7,322 nt of DNA from an uncultured Micrococcales bacterium. GTDB lineage: Bacteria; Actinomycetota; Actinomycetes; S36-B12; UBA10799. The stretch lies in contig CALFYG010000195.1 in the NCBI GenBank assembly GCA_937952095.1, positions 1 to 7,322 on the forward strand, given 5' to 3'. The notes under the pieces are model-generated. The model did not search any database, was not told the DNA's origin, and worked only from the letters and a program-made list of their open reading frames with translations. This document shows, one piece after another, positions 1 to 5,763 of this stretch (position 1 is the stretch's first letter; every line of letters begins with the position of its first letter). The translations under genes were made by a program, and so were the position numbers.

Positions 1-339
1 CGCATCACGCTCGGGCATGTTGTCATCCATCTGTGCCTGAGCCCGAAGAGCAACGCGGCGTATGTGGCGATCAACGAGGCCCTCGCCGATGTGGAGGCAG
101 GCCGGGTGAGCCCGGTTCCTGCGATGCTGCGCGATGCGAGCCTGAAGTCGTCGCGCGCGACCGGCGCCGGCAAGGGGTATCGCTACCCACACGACGAGGG
201 AGGATTCGTCCCCGTCAGGTATGTGGGAGAACCGATCATCGACCGTCGGTACTACCGTCCGACGGATCGGGGGGCGGAGGCGAGGGCCGCGGCGGCCGTG
301 GAGCGCCTGCGCGACGCCTTCGACGGCGACGACACGTAG
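1..339 (+). CDS. rarA: RarA/MgsA-type AAA+ ATPase (replication-associated recombination protein A), 3' end only
   Basis: The 5' part is cut off by the window; frame 1 is open from base 1 and 112 residues are visible before TAG at 337-339. The family is a clamp-loader-like AAA+ ATPase that acts at stalled replication forks and single-strand gaps. The visible part is the C-terminal oligomerisation/helical region, not the ATPase core, so no Walker motifs can be checked. The call rests on C-terminal landmarks: LSPKSNAAY near the start, then AINEALADVEAGRVSPVP, a GKGYRYPHDE block, and YYRPTDRGAEA close to the end, followed by a short charged tail ending DGDDT. An internal ATG at 64 is not the start, because the conserved LSPKSNAAY motif lies upstream of it. 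In several actinobacteria rarA lies upstream of alaS, which fits. Family assignment is confident; the symbol follows family usage. Confidence 0.88.
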   Translation, partial: RITLGHVVIHLCLSPKSNAAYVAINEALADVEAGRVSPVPAMLRDASLKSSRATGAGKGYRYPHDEGGFVPVRYVGEPIIDRRYYRPTDRGAEARAAAAVERLRDAFDGDDT

Positions 340-347
340 TCGCGGGT

Positions 348-372
348 GTGGCCCGGATCCCAGGGGGCCCAC
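348..372 (+). terminator. possible weak hairpin after rarA
   Basis: GTGGCCC (348-354) can pair with GGGCCCAC (365-372) as a stem of seven base pairs with one bulged C and a loop of about ten bases. It lies 8 bases after the rarA stop and upstream of the next promoter-like box, where a terminator would be expected. There is no T-run, so it is not a classical intrinsic terminator. In G+C-rich DNA such stems arise easily by chance. Confidence 0.22.
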
Positions 373-417
373 GAGACGGTGACCTGTGAATGCCCGGGCG
401 CCACGGCCATCCGTGCG

Positions 418-430
418 TACACTGACTCAG
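418..430 (+). promoter_or_regulatory. leaderless-type -10 box before the small membrane-protein gene
   Basis: TACACT (418-423) fits the actinobacterial TANNNT -10 consensus and is followed by exactly 7 bases before GTG at 431. Transcription would therefore begin at or next to the start codon, the arrangement known for leaderless actinobacterial mRNAs. No convincing -35 hexamer is visible at 16-18 bases upstream, and no Shine-Dalgarno precedes 431, which agrees with leaderless initiation. The start site is inferred from spacing only. Confidence 0.55.
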
Positions 431-685
431 GTGAGCCGAATCTTCTGGATCGGGGTCGGAGCCGCAGGCGGCATCGTCGCCTACCGCAAGGCCAATGAGA
501 CGATCAATGGCGTGCGCGAACGCACCCTTCGCGAGAACCTCACCAAAGTCGCCCGCACGGCGTCGAACGTGGCGGCCTCCGCCCGGTATCTCGCCGCACT
601 GACCGCTGAGGACAAGGATGCGGACGTCGTGGACATCCGCCCTGTGCCTGCCCCCCGCGGGAGGGACTCCCGGCAACTAGGCTGA
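431..685 (+). CDS. small single-pass membrane protein, DUF6167-like, upstream of alaS
   Basis: This is an 84-residue protein of unknown function. Residues 4-18 (IFWIGVGAAGGIVAY) form one short hydrophobic, Gly/Ala-rich membrane segment. It is followed by a basic stretch beginning RKAN, a helical region to about residue 57, and a charged, Pro-rich end (DIRPVPAPRGRDS). The layout matches the small proteins, annotated DUF6167 in relatives, that sit just before alaS in many actinobacteria. I start it at GTG 431 because of the TANNNT box 7 bases upstream and because the membrane helix then begins near the N-terminus. A longer form from GTG 386 would add 15 residues (NARAPRPSVRT...) unlike the family. 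The stop is 5 bases before alaS. The gene is very probably real; function is unknown and the family name is from recall of the pattern. Confidence 0.72.
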   Translation: MSRIFWIGVGAAGGIVAYRKANETINGVRERTLRENLTKVARTASNVAASARYLAALTAEDKDADVVDIRPVPAPRGRDSRQLG

Positions 686-690
686 CTCCC
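678..690 (+). promoter_or_regulatory. leaderless-type -10 box before alaS
   Basis: TAGGCT (678-683) matches TANNNT and is followed by exactly 7 bases before the alaS ATG at 691. Its last T is also the first base of the upstream gene's TGA stop (683-685). No Shine-Dalgarno precedes the ATG and no -35 hexamer stands out. alaS could therefore be transcribed from its own leaderless promoter as well as by read-through from the gene before it. Confidence 0.55.
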
Positions 691-3363
691 ATGGAGTCTG
701 CCGAAATCCGACGACGCTTCCTCGCCTTCTTCGAAGAGCGTGGACACACTGTCGTCCCGAGTGCGTCGTTGCTGCTGAACGACCCGACGTTGCTGTTCGT
801 GAATGCCGGGATGGTCCCGTTCAAGCCCTACTTCCTCGGTGAGGCGGTACCTCCGTACAAGCGGGCGACCAGCGTGCAGAAGGTGGTCCGTACCTTGGAC
901 ATCGAGGAGGTCGGCAAGACCACCCGGCATGCGTCCTTCTTCCAGATGTGCGGCAACTTCTCGTTCGGCGACTACTTCAAAGAGGGCGCGATCCCGTTCG
1001 CCTGGGATCTGCTCACGAAGCCTGTTTCAGAGGGCGGCTACGGATTCCCGGAGGAGAAGCTCTGGGTCACGGTGTATGAGGACGACGACGAGGCGTCCAG
1101 GCTCTGGCAGGAACTGGTCGGTCTGCCCGCTGAACGGATCCAGCGCCGGGGCATGGTGGACAACTTCTGGTCCATGGGTGTGCCGGGACCGTGTGGGCCG
1201 TGCAGCGAGATCTATTACGACCGCGGCCCGGAATACGGCCGTGAGGGCGGTCCGGTGGCAGATGAAGACCGCTATCTCGAGGTGTGGAACCTCGTGTTCA
1301 TGCAGTTCGAACGCGGTGAGGGACCCGGCAAGGAGGGCTTCCCGATCCTTGGCGAACTGCCCGCCAAGAACATCGACACCGGACTCGGACTCGAGCGCAT
1401 GGCGGCCATTCTGCAGGGGGTCGACAACATCTACGAGATCGACACCACGCGCGCGACGATCGACACCGCTGTGGAGATCACGGGGCGCCCGTACGGTCGC
1501 AATCACGCCGACGACGTGGCCCTTCGCGTTGTGGCCGACCACGCGCGCACCTGCGCCTTCCTCATCTCCGATGGGGTACTGCCGGGCAACGAGGGCCGCG
1601 GGTACGTCCTGCGGCGCCTGCTGCGACGCGTGGTTTTCAATATGCGACTGCTCGGTGCTCACGAACCGACCATGTCTCCGCTGATCGGCAGCGTGATCTC
1701 TGCGATGTCGCCGCAGTATCCGAGTCTGCTCACCGACGCCGGCCGGATCGAGACGATCGCCGTCTCCGAGGAGGAGGCTTTCCGCCAGACCCTTCGATCG
1801 GGCACGACCGTCTTCGACACGGCGGTGGCCAACACCAAGGCCCGCGGTGCTGCCACCTTGTCCGGCGCCGACGCGTTCGCGTTGCATGACACCTACGGCT
1901 TCCCGATCGATCTGACCCTCGAACTCGCCGCTGATCAGGGACTCGAGGTCGACCGGGACGGCTTTGCGGAGCTCATGCAGGAGCAGCGCGCGCGGGCGAA
2001 GGCCGATGCCGTGGCCCGCAAGGCGGGGGTGACACCTCTGACGGCCTATCGCGAGGTGATGGAGGCCGCTGGCGAGACCGAGTTCACCGGATACGACGAA
2101 TGGGAGTCCGAGAGCCGTGTCAAGGGCCTGCTGCGGGACGGAGAGACGGTCACCTCGGCCGCCGCGGGCGACATGGTGGAAGTGGTGCTCGATCGCAGTC
2201 CGTTCTACGCGGAGGCCGGTGGCCAGCTCGGCGACCATGGACTCATCCGTCTTGACGACGGCACGACGCTGCAGGTGGACGACGTGCAGACGCCGGTGCC
2301 GGGGCTGTGGGTCCACCGGGCGCATGTCTTGGAGGGCGAAGCCGCTGTGGGTGCGGGCGCGGTCGGGATCGTCGACGTGGAGCGTCGCCGCGCGATCTCC
2401 CGGGCGCACACCGCGACCCACATGATCCACAAGACCTTCCGCGAGATGCTGGGGGAGACGGCCACCCAGATGGGTTCGGAGAATGCACCCGGCCGGCTCC
2501 GGTTCGACTTCCCGTTCCCGAAGGCGGTCCCGGACAGTGTTTTGCGTGACGCCGAGGAGCGGGTCAACTCCCTTCTGCTCGAAGACATGACCGTCACCGC
2601 CCGGTACATGAGCCAGGCCGAGGCCCTCGAGATGGGGGCGATGGCACTGTTCGGGGAGAAGTACGGCGACACCGTCCGTGTGGTGTCGGTGGGGGACTGG
2701 GCGCACGAGTTGTGTGGGGGGACGCACGCACACCGCAGCGGGCAACTCGGTGTCGTGTCCTTCATCTCGGAAGGTTCCATCGGCTCGGGGGTGCGCCGCG
2801 TGGAGGCGCTCGTGGGGTCCGATGCCTATCAGTACCTGGCGCGGGAGCACCTGCTGGTCTCGGCACTGAGCACGATGCTCAAGAGCCCCCGGGAGGATCT
2901 CGTGGAGCGGGTCGGCGCCACCGTCGAGAAGCTCAAGAACGCCGAACGCGAACTGGCCCGCCTCAAGCAGGAGGCCATGATGTCGAACATCGACAGCATC
3001 CTCGGCGAAGGTGGGCAGGTAGGCGCTTTCCGGCTGTGGACGCTGCAGGCCCCTGCCGGCACTGATGGCAAGCAACTGCGGGAGATCGCCCTTGCCGGGG
3101 TGCGGAAGGCTCCCGGTGATGTGCCTGCCGCCGTGCTCGCGGCCGCCGTCAACGACGGCCGGGTGTCGCTGATCGCCACCGTGAACGGACTGGGTCAGCA
3201 GCGCGGACTGTCCGCCAATGATCTGCTCAGCAGCGCACTGCCCAGCGTCGAGGGTCGCGGCGGGGGCAAGAAAGACGCGGCCCAGGGTGGTGGGACGAAG
3301 CCGGAGGGAGTGCCCGCGGCGTTCGAGGCTGCCGAGGCGTTCCTGCGTGGGCTGCCCGGCTAG
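691..3363 (+). CDS. alaS: alanyl-tRNA synthetase
   Basis: This cytoplasmic class II synthetase charges tRNA(Ala) with alanine and hydrolyses mischarged Ser- and Gly-tRNA(Ala). At 890 aa it is full length (E. coli 876). Domains in order: catalytic core about 1-240, with the motif 1 region SVQKVVRTLDIEEVGKTTRH (61-80), NFSFGDYF (89-96) and GPCGPCSEIYYD (166-177); tRNA-recognition region with GRGYVLRRLLRR (302-313); editing domain about 480-710 with HTATH (573-577) and CGGTH (675-679), which supply the two His, Cys and His zinc/editing ligands; a coiled linker about 735-762; and the C-terminal C-Ala/DHHA1 domain with a GRGGGKKDAAQGGG-type glycine-rich loop (855-868). All editing ligands are present. 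Motif 1 has Val65 where relatives usually have Cys (QKCVR). ATG 691 is chosen because it aligns with the family N-terminus and sits 7 bases after TAGGCT. The stop overlaps the ruvX start by one base. Confidence 0.98.
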   Translation: MESAEIRRRFLAFFEERGHTVVPSASLLLNDPTLLFVNAGMVPFKPYFLGEAVPPYKRATSVQKVVRTLDIEEVGKTTRHASFFQMCGNFSFGDYFKEGAIPFAWDLLTKPVSEGGYGFPEEKLWVTVYEDDDEASRLWQELVGLPAERIQRRGMVDNFWSMGVPGPCGPCSEIYYDRGPEYGREGGPVADEDRYLEVWNLVFMQFERGEGPGKEGFPILGELPAKNIDTGLGLERMAAILQGVDNIYEIDTTRATIDTAVEITGRPYGRNHADDVALRVVADHARTCAFLISDGVLPGNEGRGYVLRRLLRRVVFNMRLLGAHEPTMSPLIGSVISAMSPQYPSLLTDAGRIETIAVSEEEAFRQTLRSGTTVFDTAVANTKARGAATLSGADAFALHDTYGFPIDLTLELAADQGLEVDRDGFAELMQEQRARAKADAVARKAGVTPLTAYREVMEAAGETEFTGYDEWESESRVKGLLRDGETVTSAAAGDMVEVVLDRSPFYAEAGGQLGDHGLIRLDDGTTLQVDDVQTPVPGLWVHRAHVLEGEAAVGAGAVGIVDVERRRAISRAHTATHMIHKTFREMLGETATQMGSENAPGRLRFDFPFPKAVPDSVLRDAEERVNSLLLEDMTVTARYMSQAEALEMGAMALFGEKYGDTVRVVSVGDWAHELCGGTHAHRSGQLGVVSFISEGSIGSGVRRVEALVGSDAYQYLAREHLLVSALSTMLKSPREDLVERVGATVEKLKNAERELARLKQEAMMSNIDSILGEGGQVGAFRLWTLQAPAGTDGKQLREIALAGVRKAPGDVPAAVLAAAVNDGRVSLIATVNGLGQQRGLSANDLLSSALPSVEGRGGGKKDAAQGGGTKPEGVPAAFEAAEAFLRGLPG

Positions 3364-3821
3364 TGCGTCCAGGAGTCCGGCTCGCGGTCGACGTGGGCTC
3401 AGTGCGCGTCGGGATCGCCCGCAGTGACGCCACGGGCACACTTGCGGTACCCGAGTGCACGCTTGACGGGCGCAAGGATTGGGTCGCAAACCTCGCGCGT
3501 CTGGTGGTCGACCTGGAGCCGATCGAGGTGATCATCGGGCTACCGGTGTCCTTGGACGGAGCAGAACATGCAGCGGCCGAGCGGGTTCGCGCGTTCCTGC
3601 CACGGATCGCCGAAGCATGCCCGGATGTGCCCTTGCGACTGGTCGACGAACGGCTCACGACGACGGCTGCCCACACACAGTTCCGGGAAGCGGGGGTTTC
3701 GACACGAAAGGGACGCGGTTTGGTCGATCAGGCCGCCGCTGTCATCATGTTGCAGAACACGTTGGATGCAGAACGTGCCACGGGTCAGGCCCCGGGCACG
3801 CTGGCGAACGGACCCGCATGA
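3363..3821 (+). CDS. ruvX: RuvX/YqgF family RNase H-like nuclease (pre-16S rRNA processing / putative Holliday junction resolvase)
   Basis: This 152-residue protein spans the usual YqgF length. The family has an RNase H fold; members take part in 5' maturation of 16S rRNA, and Holliday-junction cleavage has been reported for mycobacterial RuvX. Visible motifs: beta-strand 1 RLAVDVGSVRVGIARSD (6-22) with acidic Asp10; VIIGLPVSLDG (56-66); VDERLTT (94-100) with Asp95/Glu96; and RGLVDQAAAVIMLQ (118-131) with Asp122. All expected acidic residues are present. The GTG start at 3363 uses the last G of the alaS TAG (TAGTG), and its N-terminus (MRPGVRLAVD) aligns with actinobacterial homologues. No Shine-Dalgarno is visible, so translation probably depends on coupling to alaS. 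The stop overlaps the mltG start as ATGA. Family is certain; which substrate matters in vivo is not shown by sequence. Confidence 0.95.
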   Translation: MRPGVRLAVDVGSVRVGIARSDATGTLAVPECTLDGRKDWVANLARLVVDLEPIEVIIGLPVSLDGAEHAAAERVRAFLPRIAEACPDVPLRLVDERLTTTAAHTQFREAGVSTRKGRGLVDQAAAVIMLQNTLDAERATGQAPGTLANGPA

Positions 3822-4912
3822 GTGAACTCGGCTTGAACATGGAGGTCGAACCTCCCAAGCAGCCCCACCCTGAGAAGAAGGGCAGAGGCGCCGTCGTACT
3901 CGCGGTGCTCGTGTTCATCGGTGTGATCGGGTTCATCGGCGTGCTGCTTGTCCGGCAGTTCCTCGGTGGCGGCGGTGAGGACTACTCCGGGACTGGCAAC
4001 GGCGAGGTGATCATCGAGGTCCAGGACGGGCAGACGCTCTCCGAGATCGGAACCACGCTCAAGGAGAACGGTGTGGTCGCCAGTGCGGACTCCTTCATCG
4101 ACGCCGCGGCGAGCAACGACCAGGCACAGACCATCGGACCGGGCTACTACCGGTTGGCAGAGCGGATGAGCGCCCAGGCCGCGTTGGAGGCGATGCTCGA
4201 TCCGGCGAATCAGGTTGTGATCCGGGCGGTGATCCCGGAAGGCTTGCGCGAGGAGCAAGTGGTCCGCAGGCTGGTGGAGGCTTCTGATATCCCCGCCGCG
4301 CGGTTCGAGGCCGCCATCAAGGACGCCTCCGCTCTGGGTCTGCCCAAGTGGGCCAAGGGCAACGCTGAGGGGTTCCTGTTCCCCGCCACCTACGAGTTCC
4401 CTCCGACGGCCGGTGCCCGGGACATGATCGAGGCGATGATCACCCGCTACAACGAAGCGGCGAGGTCATTGGACTTCGTGGCACGGTCCAAGCGCACCGG
4501 GTACTCGCCGTACGAAGTGATGGTGATCGCCAGTCTGGTGCAGGCCGAAGGGCACCCCGACGACTACGGCAAGGTGTCCCGGGTGATCTACAACCGCCTT
4601 GCCGCTGGGATGCCGCTGCAACTCGACGCGACCGTCAACTATGCACTGAAGAAGTCGGAGATCAACTTGTCTCCGGACGAGATCGCGACATCCTCGCCGT
4701 ACAACACCTACCAGAACACCGGGCTTCCACCCACGCCGATCAACCAGCCGGGCGAGGCTGCGATGGACGCCGCACTCGAGCCGGACAAGGGCGATTGGCT
4801 GTACTTCGTGGCGGTCAACCCGGACACCGGCGAGACCAAGTTCACCGCTGACTACAACGAGTTCCTCGAATTCAAGGCGGAGTTCGAGGAGTACATCGCC
4901 AAGAACCCGTGA
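3818..4912 (+). CDS. mltG: endolytic murein transglycosylase MltG (YceG-like)
   Basis: MltG is an inner-membrane lytic transglycosylase that cleaves nascent glycan strands and is thought to end peptidoglycan polymerisation. The 364-aa protein has a short cytoplasmic N-terminus rich in Pro, Lys and Glu, one membrane helix (about 24-46), a LysM-like subdomain (about 62-115, VQDGQTLSEIG), and the YceG catalytic domain to the end. Landmarks are EGFLFPATYEF (184-194), ASLVQAEG (238-245), VIYNRLAAGMPLQLDATVNYAL (256-277) and SPYNTYQNTGLPPTPINQPG (293-312). Glu244 lines up with the E. coli catalytic Glu218; the Glu two residues before it in E. coli is Gln242 here. The frame is open upstream to 3479, but that stretch overlaps ruvX and lacks MltG-like sequence. 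ATG 3818, overlapping the ruvX stop as ATGA, is the natural start; Met8 is an alternative. The stop overlaps aroE by four bases. Confidence 0.95.
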   Translation: MSELGLNMEVEPPKQPHPEKKGRGAVVLAVLVFIGVIGFIGVLLVRQFLGGGGEDYSGTGNGEVIIEVQDGQTLSEIGTTLKENGVVASADSFIDAAASNDQAQTIGPGYYRLAERMSAQAALEAMLDPANQVVIRAVIPEGLREEQVVRRLVEASDIPAARFEAAIKDASALGLPKWAKGNAEGFLFPATYEFPPTAGARDMIEAMITRYNEAARSLDFVARSKRTGYSPYEVMVIASLVQAEGHPDDYGKVSRVIYNRLAAGMPLQLDATVNYALKKSEINLSPDEIATSSPYNTYQNTGLPPTPINQPGEAAMDAALEPDKGDWLYFVAVNPDTGETKFTADYNEFLEFKAEFEEYIAKNP

Positions 4913-5712
4913 GCCGCAACGCAGCAGTGATCGGCTCGCCGATCTCGCACAGCCTCTCGCCGGCGTTGCACCGCGCGGCGTATTCTGCGCTGGGTCTCGA
5001 CTGGGTCTATTGGGCTCTCGAGGTGGACGCGGAGCAGCTACCCGGATTCGTGGCGGGCCTCGACGACACCTGGGTGGGCCTGTCTTTGACCATGCCCTTG
5101 AAGGAAGCCGTGCTCGGCCTGGCCACCGAGGTGAGTTCAACGGCCCTGGCCACCACTTCCGCGAACACCCTGCTGCTGCCATCCCGCCGGGCGTACAACA
5201 CCGACGTGGACGGCCTGGTCACCGCCTTGCAGCGGGCAGGATTCGTGCATTCGGGGGAGTTCGAAGCCACGGTGCTGGGCGCGGGGGCGACGGCGCGTTC
5301 GGCGGTCGCAGCGATCCATCGCCTTGGTGCCCGGGCGATCCACATGCTCGCGCGTCGTCCGGAGACGGCGAATCCCGCGCGCGAGACCGCCGAACGCCTG
5401 GGGATCGCACTGGAGGTACACCCGTTCGACCAGACCCGCTTCCTGGACTCGCCGCTCGTGATCGCGACCGTGCCGCCCGGAGTCGCCGACGGCCTGTCCG
5501 GCAGGGTCCCGGCATCGCCGAGGTGGTTGCTGGACGTCGTGTACTCCCCGTGGCCGACCCAACTCGCACATGCCTGGCAGGCGGGAGGCGGCACCATCGT
5601 GTCCGGTGCGGAGATGCTTCTGGCCCAGGCCGAGCGTCAAGTGGAACTGATGACCGGGTTGCCGGCGCCCACGGACGCCATGCGCGCCGCGCTTCCCACA
5701 ACTCACTCCTGA
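4909..5712 (+). CDS. aroE: shikimate dehydrogenase (NADP-dependent)
   Basis: This cytoplasmic enzyme reduces 3-dehydroshikimate to shikimate, the fourth step of the chorismate pathway. The 267-residue length is normal. Substrate-binding signatures are visible: SHSLSP (13-18) with the two shikimate-contacting serines, TMPLK (61-65) with the catalytic Lys65, SANT (84-87) with Asn86, and NTDVDG (97-102) with Asp99, the partner acid. The Rossmann NADP loop is GAGATARSA (124-132), with basic residues LARRP (147-151) that would suit the 2'-phosphate. Further along are DVVYSPWPT (209-217) and GAEMLLAQA (233-241). All key residues are present, so it should be active. The GTG start at 4909 overlaps the mltG TGA as GTGA, and there is no properly spaced Shine-Dalgarno, so coupling is likely. 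An inactive AroE-like paralogue such as YdiB/SDH-L is less likely given the intact motifs and the locus. Confidence 0.95.
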   Translation: MSRNAAVIGSPISHSLSPALHRAAYSALGLDWVYWALEVDAEQLPGFVAGLDDTWVGLSLTMPLKEAVLGLATEVSSTALATTSANTLLLPSRRAYNTDVDGLVTALQRAGFVHSGEFEATVLGAGATARSAVAAIHRLGARAIHMLARRPETANPARETAERLGIALEVHPFDQTRFLDSPLVIATVPPGVADGLSGRVPASPRWLLDVVYSPWPTQLAHAWQAGGGTIVSGAEMLLAQAERQVELMTGLPAPTDAMRAALPTTHS

Positions 5713-5726
5713 GGCGGTTCATCGGA

Positions 5727-5732
5727 CATACT
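5727..5732 (+). promoter_or_regulatory. possible -10 box before the Roadblock gene
   Basis: CATACT lies in the only sizeable gap downstream of alaS (51 bases after aroE). It keeps the important A2 and T6 of the -10 consensus, and a start about 7 bases downstream would leave a leader of about 25 bases containing the Shine-Dalgarno. No -35 element stands out. Transcription could also simply continue from aroE. Confidence 0.3.
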
Positions 5733-5748
5733 CGGAGCAGACCCGTTG

Positions 5749-5754
5749 AAAGGA
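5749..5754 (+). promoter_or_regulatory. Shine-Dalgarno of the Roadblock-domain gene
   Basis: AAAGGA, with a preceding G, sits 9 bases upstream of ATG 5764. It is the clearest ribosome binding site in the window, where the other starts are overlapping or look leaderless. It decides ATG 5764 over an in-frame TTG at 5746, which lies before the site. Confidence 0.75.
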
Positions 5755-5763
5755 ATCCCACCG

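Noticed and set aside
33..389. 118-codon open frame overlapping the end of rarA
   Set aside because: The other frame encodes recognisable RarA sequence. This one gives an Arg/Gly-rich product typical of a shadow frame.
386..430. Upstream GTG 386 as start of the small membrane protein
   Set aside because: It adds 15 residues unlike the family, has no Shine-Dalgarno, and would place the TACACT box inside the gene. GTG 431 fits better.
1027..3489. 820-codon open frame on the minus strand opposite alaS
   Set aside because: It lies antisense to a certain gene in G+C-rich DNA, where the complementary frame stays open by codon bias. Its product is rich in Arg, His and Pro with no recognisable domain, and it runs on past alaS into ruvX.
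3479..3817. 113-codon N-terminal extension of mltG
   Set aside because: It lies wholly inside ruvX in another frame, with an Arg/Gly-rich translation unlike MltG. The ATG at 3818 gives a normal MltG with its membrane helix near the N-terminus.
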